Shown here: in pieces, positions 10,290 to 22,399 of the stretch
Numbering within the stretch: the first letter of the stretch is position 1
Layout of the letters: the number at the start of each line of letters is the position of its first letter
The notes under the pieces: generated by a model
Databases searched by the model: none
The model's input: the letters and a program-made list of their open reading frames with translations, nothing else
Told to the model about the DNA's origin: nothing
Source: Balaenoptera acutorostrata
Lineage: Eukaryota; Chordata; Mammalia; Artiodactyla; Balaenopteridae
Assembly (NCBI RefSeq): GCF_949987535.1
Contig: NC_080069.1
Coordinates: 44,939,269-45,003,268, forward strand
Length of the DNA stretch: 64,000 bases
Direction: 5' to 3'
Program-made: the position numbers and the translations under genes

Positions 10290-12880
10290 TTTTTTGATAA
10301 ATCACGATAGTCACTGTCAAAGCAAAAATTGCATGGGACAATGCTAAACAGGCAAAGATTTTATTCAAGGCTATTACAGTAGTTGTAAGAGACCACAATT
10401 ATGTCTGAGCTCAACTCTGCTGTAACAAAGAGCTGGGGTAGGAGGATCTTAGGTTATCTTTGTTTGCTAATTGGCTTTATCCAAAGGAAAAATAAACTTT
10501 TTTGTATCTTCGTGGCATGCGATAATTTTACAGCTTGGAGTAAGAAGCTCTCCAAAGTTAGGTTCATACCCTCCCAGGGAAACTGGGAGATAGGGGCTTT
10601 ATCTTCTTCAGTGATTACATTTCAGAAGGATGGCTCCCTGGTACTTGAGAAAGATATTCCTGGAAAGAAGTTATTGAAAAGATTTATATATCAAATGTAA
10701 AGAGAAAGAATTTACAGTTACATGTTTTTTGAGGTAAATGCTCTAAGAAAGGGAGATCAGGGGTCTTAGAGGCAGGAAGAAACATGTCTGAAAGTTAGTC
10801 AGGCTGAGGGAAATGCTGAGGCCCTGGGTCTTGGTCAGTCCTCCCTTTTGTTCCAGGGAAGCCAGGCATCCATTGAAATGCTTAAAAAAGCGAGTCCATG
10901 TAGTTTGTTTAGCACATTTCTGTGATTGAAGGACTAGTTGAAACATCTGCTGGGACCTGACAGTAGAGAATATTTGCCAGATGGTGTGAGCAATCAGGCA
11001 TTTAATGAGGGGGATTCCTATGGAAATTAAAAGGAGAACAAAGATTAATGGTTGGGGCCAACTCTAAACTTAGATCCTGAGTCCAGAGGGCTGCCAATTG
11101 AGAAGATTCCTAGACATTGGGCTTGAGGCGTCTTTAGATGGTGCAGTGAGGATGGCAGTGGCATTCTAACAGATTTCCCAATTGGCAGTCGCAACATTTT
11201 TGGTGATAGCTTAGACATTAGAGATGTTTTGGTAAGATTGTCCACAGTCATGGTTATTTTCCAGAGCAGAGCGTGGAAGATGTGGGAGTTGCAGTGAACT
11301 TCCTAAGTGGCTCACACAGCTGCAGCTCCAGGCATGAAGGTTGTCCACTGCTGAGTGATAAGACCTTGAAGTTTGTATCAAGTCATCTGGCTTCAGCTCA
11401 CAGGGCTTCTTCAGAGCCTGGGGGAAAGGCTAGCTACAAGACAATCTAGGATCCCAGTAAGGATTTGGGGTGGGGGGAGGGAGTGTCAGATTTTAGTTTT
11501 CAGTGACTCCAAGTCAGAAGGGTGGGAGAAAAATTAAAAATGTAAGTTTGTAGGGTTGAAGTTAGATGTTGAAGGAAACTGCAAAAATTTAAAATTTGGT
11601 AAGGGCTGACAATTTGTGCAAGATGACAGGATCTAGTATAATTTACAGCTAGGTGACAATACAATGCACTTTACAAAAAGGTAAAAAATAGCTTGAAGAT
11701 GATGAATAGGACCAGAATCTGATAATGCATAAGGCTGTGCTGTAGTTTTCTCTTGAAACATAAAATTTCTCTCCACAGTCACCTCACTTTTGATCAATGA
11801 TAATCAAAGTAAGGTTATTTTCCGTCATAAAAGAAATGTGGCCTCATTAGGTTTGACCTGGTTATTTACAGAGGTACAGCAAGAACGGTAATTAACCACA
11901 TATGCCTTTTAAAGTTTGCTTTGCTGAAAGCTCTTATAGGGAATTTCAGACTGGACTTTTAGAAGCCTCTTGAGCCTAGGAAGCTGAACCAAGAACTTGT
12001 CACCAGATTTTTGTCTGCAGTACTTATAGATTTGGATGAATTCCTCTCTTCTTGAGATCCCTAACAAGTCCTATTTTCTCGGCCTGCCAGGATTGACTTT
12101 TCTTACTCACCTATAAAGCTGGGAACCTATAAGCTGGGTTCCAGCCTAGTTTTCCTAACAGGGATTTGTAAGCATTGTTTCCATAAAGTTGATCTTAGTT
12201 CCTTAAAATTATCTGGTCATATCTGGTTTTATGCACATCATTCTCAAATATGACAGTATAGTCAAAGCCTTGGTTATATTTAATGTTTCTAATTATATTC
12301 TGTTACAAGGAGGACAGATTTTTAGTGAACCTATGCAAATAATTATATTGCTATAACAATAAGAATACTCAAAAGTTTCTGAATTCTAGGGGAAATCAAC
12401 AGGAAGAAAAAGATAAATGTTTCCTGTCTGTTTACAAAACATAATTTAATAAATTTTTATGAGTTATAGATAGCTTAAGAGAAAAGAGAAAAGGGTTCTT
12501 TATATCAAGGAAGAAGAACATTAAAGCATCAATAATACTCCAAACAAAATCCATAATCATCCTTTATCAATTTATACAGTCCTGTGAACTAATTCTTGTT
12601 CTGTGAACTAATTCTTGTTCTGCTTGATCTTGGGTTAGCAATCTCATGAATCCATCAGTTTCTCTACCAGAGTTCTGGAAATCCTGACTCAGTTTGGTAG
12701 CATGATGTGCTCAAAGTTATTTGAGCAATGCCATCAGAATCCAACATAGTTCTTTTCTGGATCTCTGAGACAGTCCCTTTTGGTTGAAGATGAAGCACTC
12801 TGTCCTGTACCTGATTGGAAGAGCTTTCAGGGAAGCATCATTTCTCTGTGAATGACAAAAGACTTAATATGGCTGTGTAT
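10290..12880 (-). other. possible decayed retroviral internal region (tentative)
   Basis: A long AT-rich stretch with no long open frame. Near 10350 the text gcaaagattttattcaaggc resembles an LTR end read backwards (an AATAAA on the minus strand followed by a terminus). The DNA beyond it feels like an old class I element in minus orientation, but no gag, pol or env motif could be read with confidence. A perfect 19-bp tandem duplication (ctgtgaactaattcttgtt) sits at 12582-12600 and 12601-12619. Unassigned unique or old repeat DNA is an equal alternative. Confidence 0.25.
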
Positions 12881-12894
12881 AAAGATATAATGAG

Positions 12895-13170
12895 GGCTTC
12901 CCTGGTGGAGCAGTGGTTAAGAATCTGCCTGCTAATGCAGAGGACACGGGTTCAAGCCCTGGTCTGGGAAGATCCCACATGCCGTGGAGCAACTAGGCCC
13001 ATGAGCCACAACTACTGAGCCTGCGCGTCTGGAGCCTGTGCTCTGCAACAAGAGAGGCCACGATAGTGAGAGGCCCGCGCACCGCGATGAAGAGTGGCCC
13101 CCACTTGCCACAACTAGAGAAAGCCCTCGCACAGAAACGAAGACCCACCACAGCCAAAAATAAAAAAAAA
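12895..13170 (+). mobile_element. cetacean-type CHR SINE
   Basis: The body is full-length: ggcttccctggtggagcagt, the B-box ggttcaagccctgg, and the extended segment gcgtctggagcctgtgctct. The 3' part ends at cacagccaaaaataaaa with an A-run. A perfect 14-bp target duplication, aaagatataatgag, lies at 12881-12894 and 13171-13184. Several CpG sites remain (for example gcgcaccgcgatgaagag), so it is moderately young. Confidence 0.95.
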
Positions 13171-13184
13171 AAAGATATAATGAG

Positions 13185-14660
13185 AGTTAATTATAAAAAT
13201 AATGCAACTGACAAGGCTATTCTGCTGTTTCTGTGGCATACATTTAAAAAACGCTGGAATTACAATTTGATAACACTACACTGATATCAGTCACGGCAGC
13301 ACCAGGACATATTATGGACATCAGGGACACTGACAAATTTCTAGGAATTTCGTATAATTTTTGAAACACACACACACACACACATTTACATATTTGCCTA
13401 TACAAACACAACCTAGGGAAGGTTAAGTATCTTTTCTTATTTGAAAATGATTCCCAAGCAATTCAACATATCAAAAAAACCTAGTTTTTTTGCATCTCTC
13501 TTTTTACAAGATTAAAGATCCTCTGTGACCTTTCCTGGGGCCCTCTGGGAAATTCCACATACAGTTTTAGTTGTAAAAGATATCATTTAGGATTAGATTT
13601 TGGAAAGGCAAAATATCAAATGTTGTCAGGAGGTTTGAACACCTGGTTAAATTGGATTATGAGTCATTGAGGAACCATGCTTGGCTGCCTATTTAATTGA
13701 AATGACAATAAAAGATTTCAAAAGTAAATATAGGAGGTAACATAGTTGTAAAAAAAATAACTTTGTTAAAAATGATAAAATTTGGTTCTTTTAAATAATC
13801 AAGGACATGATAAAGTCAACATAAAGCAGAGAGATTATTCTGAGACAGAGTCTTTACTTCCTAGGTGGATTAGTCAGAAGGTAAAAAACAACTTTTACAG
13901 CCTCTTATTAAGAGCAGACCAATAATCCAAGAAACTTTTGTCATTTTATCAGAGAGAAAACCAAACTCTAGTTTTGCATCAGTATACCATTGATACTAAA
14001 GCTCATTTTTAGAAACCCGTAAATTCTTAGCCAGGTTTGACCACTAGAAATTAAATTCCTTTGCTGCAAAACTTCTACAACTTTTCATATCTATTCTGGT
14101 CGTGTCCTACATTTTCCTCTTTCTCATTCTGGAACAACTGTTCCATCCTACATACTTTGCATACTTTTAACACAAAGTTGTTTCCTTCTGCCCTTACTGT
14201 TTCTAATAGTTTCATTTATACATACTGATTATAAATTTTAAGTACTAATAACTTTTCTCAAGAAAACTAAGAAATAGATAATTGTGAATTATATGCCATA
14301 TGCCAGCATTTTCTAGCAGACTGGCAAATGTTATGAGTATACAATCTCACAATTTTTATAGGAATTTTCTTCCTCAGTGTATAGTTTCTCAATGTGGTAA
14401 AAAAAAAAAAGAACATATTTATTAATAGACTCAAATATCTAGCCTTCTGTACCGTATAAAATAAGAAGCTAAAGTACATAAAATTAAATTTATGCTTAGT
14501 AATTAATGCTTCAGCATTTAATCTTACTTAGAAATGATCTAGATATTTAGTGAATAGCTATTAGTTAATTTAGCATAGGTCTAAGTTGGTAAATTACCAA
14601 AAATATTTTGAAAACTATTTTTAAGCAGACTTATTATAAAACATAATTACTGTTGAAATA
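13185..14660. other. unassigned AT-rich DNA
   Basis: This continues the block before the SINE at 12895. It contains a (CA)n run at 13366-13385. No gene or confidently named repeat is seen. It may belong to the same decayed element as 10290-12880. Confidence 0.35.
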
Positions 14661-14678
14661 AACCAATTATATAAGATG

Positions 14679-14895
14679 CCTGCTTCCAGTTAGTGCACCT
14701 ACAGCTTCCTCATGCCAACAGCCTCCAATCAAAGCATACCTGAAGCTTACCCTGTTTTCCCCTATAAAGGTTTCTCACTCCTCTGTCTCCCTTTGATTCT
14801 CCACCAAGTGTGGGTCATGGTGACTGGATCCCTTCTTACAGCAAGCTATGAATAAATACCTGTTGCTTGCTCTCATTTGGGTGATCTTTATTTAC
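14679..14895 (+). mobile_element. LTR-like fragment
   Basis: A TATA-like box (ccctataaagg, about 14760) is followed about 90 bp later by a polyA signal (gaataaatacctg, about 14850) and a T-rich terminus. This is the U3-R-U5 order of a short retroviral LTR. No convincing target duplication was found, so the ends are approximate and the element may be truncated. Confidence 0.45.
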
Positions 14896-15074
14896 TTCCA
14901 TACACCCATGAAAAACCATTTATAGTATCTACTTTGCTATTTATGAGCTATTAATATTATTAATGAAAAATCCATTTCTAACATTCATTAAGCCAATTGA
15001 CCCAGTTTCTGGTACAGCAGGAGATAGATAACTGAGGTATTTGTTATAGTTAAGTTTTAGAATGTGGCTTTTCT

Positions 15075-15871
15075 CATCATTAAAAAATCTACAAATAGCT
15101 AATGCTGGAGAAGGTGTGGAGGAAAGGGAACCCTCCGACATTGTTGGTGGGAATGTAAATTGGTGCAACCACTATGGAAAACAGTACGGAGGTTCCTCAA
15201 GAAACTAAAAGTAGAGTTGCCATGTGATCTAGCAATCTCACTCCTGGGCATATATCTGGACAAAACTATAATTCAAAAAGATATATGCACCCCTATGTTC
15301 ATAGCAGCACTATTCACAATAGCCACATCATGGAAACAACCTAAATGTCCATCGACAGATGAATGGATAAAGAAGATGTGGCACATATATACAATGGAAT
15401 ATTACTCAGCCATAAAAAAGAATGAAATAATGTCATCTGCAGCAACATGGATGGACCTAGAGATGATCATACTAAGTGAAGTAAGTTAGGAAGAGAAAGA
15501 CAAATACTATATGATATCGCTTATATGTGGAATCTAAAATATGACACAGGTGAACTTATCTATGAAACAGAAACAGACTCATAGACATAGAAAACAGACC
15601 TGTGGTTGCCAAGGTCGGGGGTGGAGAAGGGATGGATTGGGAGTTTGGAATTAGCAGATGCAAACTATTATATAGGGAATGGATAAAAAACAAGGTCCTA
15701 CTGTATAGCATAGGGAATTATATTCAATATTCTGTGATAAACTATAATGGAAAAGAATATGAAAAAAGAATGTATATATTGATATATGTATAATTGAATC
15801 ACTTTGCTGTACAGCAGAAATTAACACAACGTTGTAGATCAACTATACTTCAATAAACTAAATTAAAAAAA
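15075..15871 (+). mobile_element. 5'-truncated L1: ORF2 C-terminus and 3' UTR
   Basis: Sense-strand L1. An open frame at about 15160-15489 encodes the ORF2 C-terminal region (residue string MFIAALFTIATSWKQPKCPS, then TMEYYSAIKKNEIM). It is followed by a 3' UTR ending caataaactaaattaaaaaa. A target duplication, agaatgtggcttttct / agaatgtggcctttct, lies at 15059-15074 and 15872-15887. ORF1, the endonuclease and most of the reverse transcriptase are missing, so it is dead. Confidence 0.92.
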
Positions 15872-16029
15872 AGAATGTGGCCTTTCTGATTAAATGCTGG
15901 CAGACCATAGCTAGAGTGTGAATTGATTAGGGAAACTGATTTCCTTAACCATCTTAATTCCTTTGTTTCCCTTATCTTTCTTAACCAAACCATCAATAAA
16001 ACCTGCTGAATCTTCCTGTAAAACATAGC

Positions 16030-16385
16030 TCAGTCCTTCCAGTTATTTTCACTCCCACCATTACTATCCAGTCCAGGTCACCAGCCTGTCTTGCCTGGAT
16101 TAATACAATCACCTCTCAACTGGATGTTCCTCATTCTGTTGCCTTATGTATCTAATCTCCACAGAGAAGCCAGAGGAATCTTTGAAAAATATGTATCACT
16201 TCATGTCAGTCCTGTTTAAAACCCTCTGATGGCTTCCCTTTCCATTTAGAATAACATAAAAATATCTTATTTTGGCCTTCCAACCCTTACTTAGAGACGC
16301 TATCCCTGGCCTCTCTCTCTGACCTCATTTTATTCTATCTTCTCCTTCACATGATAGTCCATCTTTTTCTTAAACATGTCAGTTT
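16030..16385 (+). mobile_element. L2 LINE fragment
   Basis: Phrases typical of L2 appear in order: cctggattaatacaatcacc, tctaatctccacagagaagc and aaaccctctgatggcttccc. They match the L2 zone that reads caatcacctctcaactgg, ccacacagcagccagag and aaaccctccaatggc. The copy is diverged and non-coding, with approximate ends. Confidence 0.7.
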
Positions 16386-16389
16386 TTTT

Positions 16390-17330
16390 CCCCCATTTAT
16401 ACTTGCTCAGGAGGCAAAAATCCCCAGGATCATCATTGACTTTTCTCTTTCTGCCATACCTCATATCCATTCTATTGATACATTTTATCAACTCTCAAAA
16501 GGTATTTAGCCTCTAACCACTTCTTACACCTTCTATCCTAACATCCTGGTCCAGGCCATCATCATCTTTTGCCTTGATTATTGTCGTAGCTTCCTACCTG
16601 TCTCCCGCTCTACAGTCTAATCAGCAGAAAGGCCAGAGTCAGTCCATTATATGCATCTCCAGTTACATCATCCTCTGGCTCAAACTTGCCCATCTTGTTA
16701 GCTGCTACTCAAAACCTTCCCGTCTCACCCACAGTAAGTGCAGTTGCCCGGGTTGCCCTATGTTACCATGGGCATGGAAGGCTGAACCAGCTCTCCTCTC
16801 CACCCTGGTATTATCTCCTCCCACTCTCCCTGTCATCCATTTGCACTCCTGTCAAATGGGCCTTATTGCGGTTCCTTCACTATTTCCGTCACCTTTCTCT
16901 CTCAGGGCCTTTGTACCTTCTGCCTCGAATGTTCTTTCCCCAAATATTTCCATGGTTTCCCCCCTCATTTCTTTCAAATCCTTGCTCAAATGTCACCAGA
17001 TAAGTGAGAACTTCTCTGACCATCCTATCTAAAATAGGAAGCTGTTCTCTGATCACCTTATATTCAGTAACCCCTGGTTCTCTAACATGACTTGTATCCC
17101 TTATTCTGCTTAATTTTCCTTCTTAGAATGTCTACTATATGACATATTATATACTTACCTATTTGCTATTAGTTTATGGTTTATCTCCTTTCAGTGAGAT
17201 ATTTGTTCCATGAAGGCCTGGACTTTTCCTGTTTTGTTCACACTTTATGTCCTGTACCTACAACATCACCCAAACCTAGTAGGCACTTGATGTTTACTTG
17301 TTCAGTGAATGAATATAACACTGGACTTTT
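16390..17330 (+). mobile_element. L2 LINE, longer 3' fragment
   Basis: A second L2 piece. It restarts upstream in the consensus (tttatcaactctcaaaaggt, ccttgattattgtcgtagct). It then runs through cagggcctttgtaccttctg, cttgctcaaatgtcaccaga and the 3' end (gttccatgaaggcctggact, acctagtaggcacttgatgt). Open frames of 152 and 105 codons here are L2 remnants or chance, not genes. The order of pieces suggests two separate L2 copies or one rearranged copy. Confidence 0.82.
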
Positions 17331-17559
17331 CAAATATGTGAAACTTTTTCTTGATTAAACCAATCTAAATTGCATTTTCATCCTTTGCAACAGGTTTACA
17401 ACCTTGGCGCTTTTGGCATCTTAGGCCATATAATTCCTTGTTTTGGGAGGTTGCCTTGTGCTGTGTAGGCTGTTTACCAGCATGCCTTCCCTCTACTCAC
17501 TAGATGTTAGGCACAAGCTCCCAGGGCTGACAAGTGAAAATATCTCTAGACATTGTCAA

Positions 17560-17925
17560 ATATCCACTGCGGACCAAATTTGCCCCTGGTTGAGACTCAG
17601 CTCAAATATCATTGCCATTAAGGTTTGACTGATTTTTCTCTCTGTCTGAGTTAGCTACCCTTTATCTGTGCTTTTATCATAATTTGTGTGTATCTCCCTC
17701 TCTCTCTCTGTGTATGTGTGTGTGTGTGCGTGTGTGATTGTTTTGTATGTATCTATATAGTAATTATCTCCTTAATTGTCTACCCCGACTGAGTGGTGAC
17801 ATCCTTGAATGCAAGAACTCTGGCTTTTAATCTCTGATTCTCATGCATTTAGCATTGATTATTCTAGTACACGAAGGTATGAATAAGTGTTTTTGAATGA
17901 TGGAATGAATGAATGGCACTCATTT
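17560..17925 (+). mobile_element. L2 LINE 3' end with (TC)n(TG)n
   Basis: The text gagactcagctcaaatatca, then gacatccttgaatgcaagaa and ggaatgaatgaatgg, follows the L2 3' end. A mixed TC/TG microsatellite (17695-17737) has grown inside it. Confidence 0.7.
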
Positions 17926-17929
17926 TCCT

Positions 17930-18865
17930 GGCTAGGTAAAGACACTGAAAACAGATTTGATATAAGCCTCCCCATTTGGTAGTCAAGAAATCACCTAGGG
18001 CTTTGACAATCCTATGATAAATAAACAGAACTGTAGAGTAGAAAATTCTGAGAAATGAAGGGCAGTGAAGATTAGAGCTGAGTGCCCACTGTAGGGAAGT
18101 AACTCATATCAAAGAGAATCATTCAGAAGTCTGTGCAAGCATAGCTGCTATGGGTTATTTGAATAATTTAGGCATTTCTACATCTAGTGCACCAGGGGTG
18201 GGTAATTTTCTGTTCTATTTTTCCAGAGAATGAGATGAAGCTATCACTGACGTTATTTCAAAAATGTTCCTGAAAAGGGAAATCTGAGATAAGTGATACA
18301 GAAACAAGCTTGTGACTCATTTGTTTTAGATATTGGTGAGCTATTTAAATGAGAGTAACAGCAATTTGATTCTCTTATTTGGACTATTTCACTAAAAGTA
18401 GGATGTGCAACTTTATATTTTTTGAAGTTCTTTTGGTTTTTCTGGTTTGATATTCTTTCCTGCTTTGCAAAAATAAATATGTAAAGCTTGTGTACTTTAT
18501 TCTGCATTATTTTTTCAAATGTCCAAATAGATTTAGCATTTTGATAATAACTGGAGCTAAAATGAAATTTAATTTTAAAATCACATAGAAATGTTTCTAA
18601 CATCTTCATCGAGAGAGATTTAAGTATGCATATTTTCAGGCAAACGAGGAATCTGCTGTGTATGTAAAATATATTTCTGGTGATAAACATTGATGGGAGT
18701 AGAAGATGCAAGCCTTCCTTTAACCCTCAACTCAAAAACTTCACACCCATTCTGTGGGAAAATGGAGTGGAAGAGAAATAAAACATGCCTGGAAAAGACA
18801 GAGTAGTCTTTGCTCATCAAGATTAAGGAGGTAAACTCATATCCTTCCCACCCCTGGAAATTTTA
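17930..18865. other. unassigned non-coding DNA
   Basis: AT-rich DNA with no recognised gene or repeat. The 152-codon minus-strand frame at 18253-18711 is AT-driven (rich in K, N, I and F). It has no domain and no homologue known to me. Confidence 0.4.
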
Positions 18866-18869
18866 GGGA

Positions 18870-19035
18870 GCACTTCTTTCACATGCCTAATATCACTTTA
18901 TCCTTAGAAAATCCTGTGGAATGAACAAGACATATTTTTGTCCCCATTTTATAGTAAAGGAAAATGATATCTAGAGTGATTAAATGACTTCAGTAAAGCC
19001 ATGGCTCTGGTAGGGATATATCCATTTAGCAGAAA
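18870..19035 (-). mobile_element. MIR fragment
   Basis: The text cctaatatcactttatcctt, then ccccattttatagtaaagga and gattaaatgacttcagtaaa, follows MIR in reverse orientation (ccccattttacagatgagg, ttaagtgacttgcc). It is old, with approximate ends. Confidence 0.6.
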
Positions 19036-19551
19036 GTAGCCATCCAATCCCACTTTATGAGGAAGACTGAGTTCACCTATTGCCCAACTCACTTCATGTA
19101 CACGTGGAGTGATCTTTGCTGCAGAACCCTCAGGACGCTCATTGATGTTCATGATCAGATTTCATGAGGTGCAGAGGAATTAGGAAATGGATCACTAGGG
19201 GGGAGGTCCTTACACATACAAAGAATCCACTGGAAACACGAGTGAGTTATCTTCTACTGCCTCTTCCCAACTTTGTGCTTCAAAACATGCCCTCGAAAGA
19301 GGAGAGATCAGATGACTCATTTCCTTTGATGACTAGTGTATGGTACTTTAGGAAATTAAAATAGAATGACCTAAGTTTAGTGTAATATCAAACTGCCATC
19401 TCCCAATGGAATCAGAAACTATAGCTCAAGAATCATGATTTTGTTTTTGGTGTCCCTATTCCCCTTCTACATATTTCTGTATAGCAGCTAACTGTAAAGG
19501 GCTTCAGATGAAAATAGCTACATGGAGCTGGGAAGCTGAAAACACTAGATT

Positions 19552-19814
19552 TAAAAAAAAAATTTATTGAAATATAGTTGATTTACAATGTTGTGTTAGT
19601 ATCAGGTGTACAGTAAAGTGATTCAGTTATACATATATAAATATATATATTCTTTTTTAACATTCTCTTCCATTATAGATTATTACAAGATATTGAGTAT
19701 AGTTCCCTGTGCTATACAGTAGGTCCTTTTTATATATAGTAGTGTGGATATTTTAATCCCAAGCTCCTCATTTAATGCCCCCCACCTCACACACCTTGGG
19801 TAACCATAAGTTTT
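19552..19814 (-). mobile_element. L1 3' end fragment
   Basis: It opens with a short T/A-run, then tattgaaatatagttgattt, gtacagtaaagtgattcagt and tagttccctgtgctatacag. This is the reverse complement of an artiodactyl/cetacean L1 3' UTR. A target duplication, gaaaacactagatt / gaaaatactagatt, lies at 19538-19551 and 19815-19828. Only about 260 bp was inserted, an extreme 5' truncation. Confidence 0.9.
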
Positions 19815-19829
19815 GAAAATACTAGATTG

Positions 19830-20340
19830 ACTTGAAAGAAGAAGAAGGAAAAGTAGTTTGACTCTCTACTGACTGCTGCTACAAAGAAAAGAAAATTTGG
19901 TGAACCAGCCCCAATCTGCAGGATATTTTGGAAAAAGAGTGAGCACAGAGGAACTCCAGCACTACCAGCTGTCGTCAGCAAGCTCAGAGTTGAGTGTTAT
20001 TTCTCTCCAGGTTCTGGCATAAACTCAGCTAGAGAAGTGTTACCTAGTGGCCTTCTTATCTCCTCTATTTACTCCAAATTCCATCCTAAAACAGGTTGAA
20101 ACTTTAAAAAGTGAAGTGTGTGGAAAACTTTTGTTATGCTCCTTATTACGTAGTTTTACCATGTTTTAATGTTTTCTCTCATACTTTATCAAATGCCAAC
20201 AACGTCAGCATAAACAACAAAAACCTAAAGCAGCCATATGAAATTTGTGACTACTGTTGCTATAAAATGATAAGATATACTATTTCCATCAGTTACTCAT
20301 GTTATTTATTATCTTAGTGCTGAACAGATAATAACTGCTT
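19830..20340. other. unassigned non-coding DNA
   Basis: No recognised gene or repeat, apart from a possible MIR/L2-like end (ttaatagatatttgttgaat) near 20340. Confidence 0.4.
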
Positions 20341-20344
20341 AATA

Positions 20345-20510
20345 GATATTTGTTGAATGAAAGAATAAATGGGTTACTATCAGAGCCTTTTAATATTTCA
20401 GGCACTGTGTTATGTGCTGGGATGTTTTGGTAAGTCAAACAGACAGGGTCTGTGCCTTTCAGAAGTTTGGAGTCTGATGTAGCACATACCCATTGATGAT
20501 CATACACATA
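20345..20510 (-). mobile_element. L2-like fragment (tentative)
   Basis: The text tcaggcactgtgttatgtgc, then gtcaaacagacagggtctgt and gtttggagtctgatgtagc, resembles the L2 3' region read backwards (ggcactgtgctaggtgctgg, aacaagacagacatggtccc). Confidence 0.5.
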
Positions 20511-20744
20511 TATAAACTGTGATTAGAACTGTGAAGGAAAATTATCTCTTTGAGAAAGTTTTCTACATTCTTTAGAAATAGGAAACGATTTGTTGCCTTG
20601 AAGAAATGGTTTGATTCTCATTATACAATTGATTAAACTTGATTAATTTCCTCTTTTTATTCTATTTGCAAAGAAACTCAGAACTAATTTGAGTCCAATT
20701 TCAGAAAGTATGATGTGTTCTCATTTTATTGATCTTAATATTCT

Positions 20745-21010
20745 AGTCGTTCATTTATTCATTCCATAAATACTTATAGAATACCTACTATGTACCAGGC
20801 TATGTATGTATGTATGCCAGGCATACATTATTAAACAGAACAAACATGGCCCTTAGCCCTGTAGAGGTTATGAAAGAAATTAAATAGTAATTACATTTAA
20901 AATATAGTAACCACAGGTGAAAAGTCTTACAGGGCTAGGGGAAGCATGGTACTATGGGAGAGAATGATGGAGAAGGAGAAGGAAGACTTCTTGTTCTCAA
21001 AGGAATTGAT
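20745..21010 (-). mobile_element. L2 LINE, part 1 (split by L1)
   Basis: The text attccataaatacttataga, then ctactatgtaccaggctatg and gaacaaacatggcccttagc, is the reverse complement of the L2 3' end. It resumes beyond the L1 insertion at 21163. A small TATG repeat sits at about 20803-20815. Confidence 0.65.
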
Positions 21011-21162
21011 TTTTTTTTAACTTTTTATTTTATATTGGAGTATAGCAGATTAATGTTGTGATAGTTTCAGGTGCACAGCAAAGCAACTCAACCATACATA
21101 TACATGAATCCATTCTCCCCCAGACTCCCTCCCCATCCAGGCTGCCACATAACATTGAGCAG
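21011..21162 (-). mobile_element. short L1 3' UTR insertion
   Basis: It starts with a T-run, then ttttatattggagtatagca and gcacagcaaagcaactcaac, the reverse complement of the L1 3' UTR. A 10-bp duplication, aggaattgat / aggaactgat, flanks it (21001-21010 and 21163-21172). About 150 bp long and heavily 5' truncated. Confidence 0.85.
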
Positions 21163-21222
21163 AGAGGAACTGATATTTTGAATGGTGAACTGAAAGATGA
21201 ATTATGCAGATGATGAGAGAGA

Positions 21223-21264
<42 letters not shown>

Positions 21265-21560
21265 GGGAGATGGCTTGAGAGCTGGGAGCGTGTAGGGCCC
21301 AGTGAACCAGTGCAGGCAAAGGAAGCATAACATCTCTTGATGTGGAAAGATCTAAAAGAAAGCCCAGTTGGTTGATGCTTATTGAGCTAAAGGGAGAGGG
21401 GCACTAGATGGCATTAAGAGGTCATGCAAAGCTTGGAAGGCTCCTTTAAGGATTTGATTTTTATCTTAAGATCATTAAAAAGCTATTGAAAGGTTTTCAT
21501 GGGAGAGGTGACATGATTAGAATTTATTATGTTTAAAATAAATTAAACATTAATTTATTA
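21163..21560 (-). mobile_element. L2 LINE, part 2, with (GT)n
   Basis: It continues the antisense L2: aaggatttgatttttatctt, then attgaaaggttttcatggga and gaggtgacatgattagaa match the L2 zone gactttggattttattct and gggttttgagcagggaggtgacatgatc. A (GT)19 run lies at 21225-21262. Confidence 0.6.
21225..21262. repeat. (GT)n microsatellite
   Basis: An uninterrupted GT dinucleotide run of about 38 bp. It is likely polymorphic in length. It lies inside an old L2. Confidence 0.97.
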
Positions 21561-21564
21561 TGTT

Positions 21565-22390
21565 CATAATAAATTAGAATTTATTATGTTTACTCTCTCA
21601 GCTGCCCGTGAAGTAGATTAGAAAGAAACAAACAAGTGGGGGAATTTTTTAAAAATTACTAAAAATATTGCTATCAACCATTCATGTTAAGATTTTCACT
21701 AATGTGTACGATGTTGTAGGCTTTTTGTTCAAATTTATGCTTTTTATTACCATAAGGAACATTCTCTCTTGTCCTATTGTAGTTGTTTTAAATAGTCCAT
21801 TTAAACAGGTCATTGAATGTTGTCAGGGATTTTTCTGAGAGGAGCTTTGAAGGTAGATGACTGAAAGGAGAAAAGAGTAATGGGAAATAAGAAATGGTGT
21901 GAGGAAAAAAAAAAAGAGGCTGAAGACACCAAAAGCATTGTTTTATAAGTTTGTTAATGGCTGGCCATGCATACCTGAACTTGACTGGAGATGCAGTCCT
22001 TCTCATTTTTGTTCACCTGGGCATACAAAAGCCTCATTAGTAGTAGGACATTAATATATGTTTGTAGAAATAATTAACTAATTAATTAAGACATTCTTAT
22101 CTTTTCCCAAAGTCCTTGCACTCCATAAAGGAAGCTATATTGGGGAGATTTTTCTTCTTTTCCTTTCCCCTGACTTCTCTCTCTATTAGAGCAGAGATGA
22201 TTATGAAGTCCATGATGCTATGGATCTTGTCGTTTGTTTTTGGTGGGAAGGGCAGTAAAGCAATTAATACAGCAATATGACCTTTTCCTTTTCCCATGAT
22301 GGAATTGATTATGTTTCTGTGGGTTCATTTTTGGTGCAACTTTATATACTCTCTTTGCCTGGAAAAAAGCCAACTCTGAAGTTTGAAATG
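21565..22390. other. unassigned non-coding DNA
   Basis: AT-rich, with no recognised gene or repeat. Short direct and inverted copies of taaattagaatttattatgt lie at about 21520-21595. Confidence 0.4.
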
Positions 22391-22399
22391 CTTAAATTC

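Noticed and set aside
980..13170. CRISPR-like array from regularly spaced repeats in SINE middles
   Set aside because: The units are imperfect and contiguous without unique spacers, and the genome is mammalian.
16574..17032. 152-codon open frame rich in Ser, Leu and Pro
   Set aside because: It lies entirely in L2 LINE sequence and is not in the L2 protein frame as a continuous domain.
18253..18711. 152-codon minus-strand open frame
   Set aside because: AT-driven composition (Lys, Asn, Ile, Phe), with no domain or gene context.
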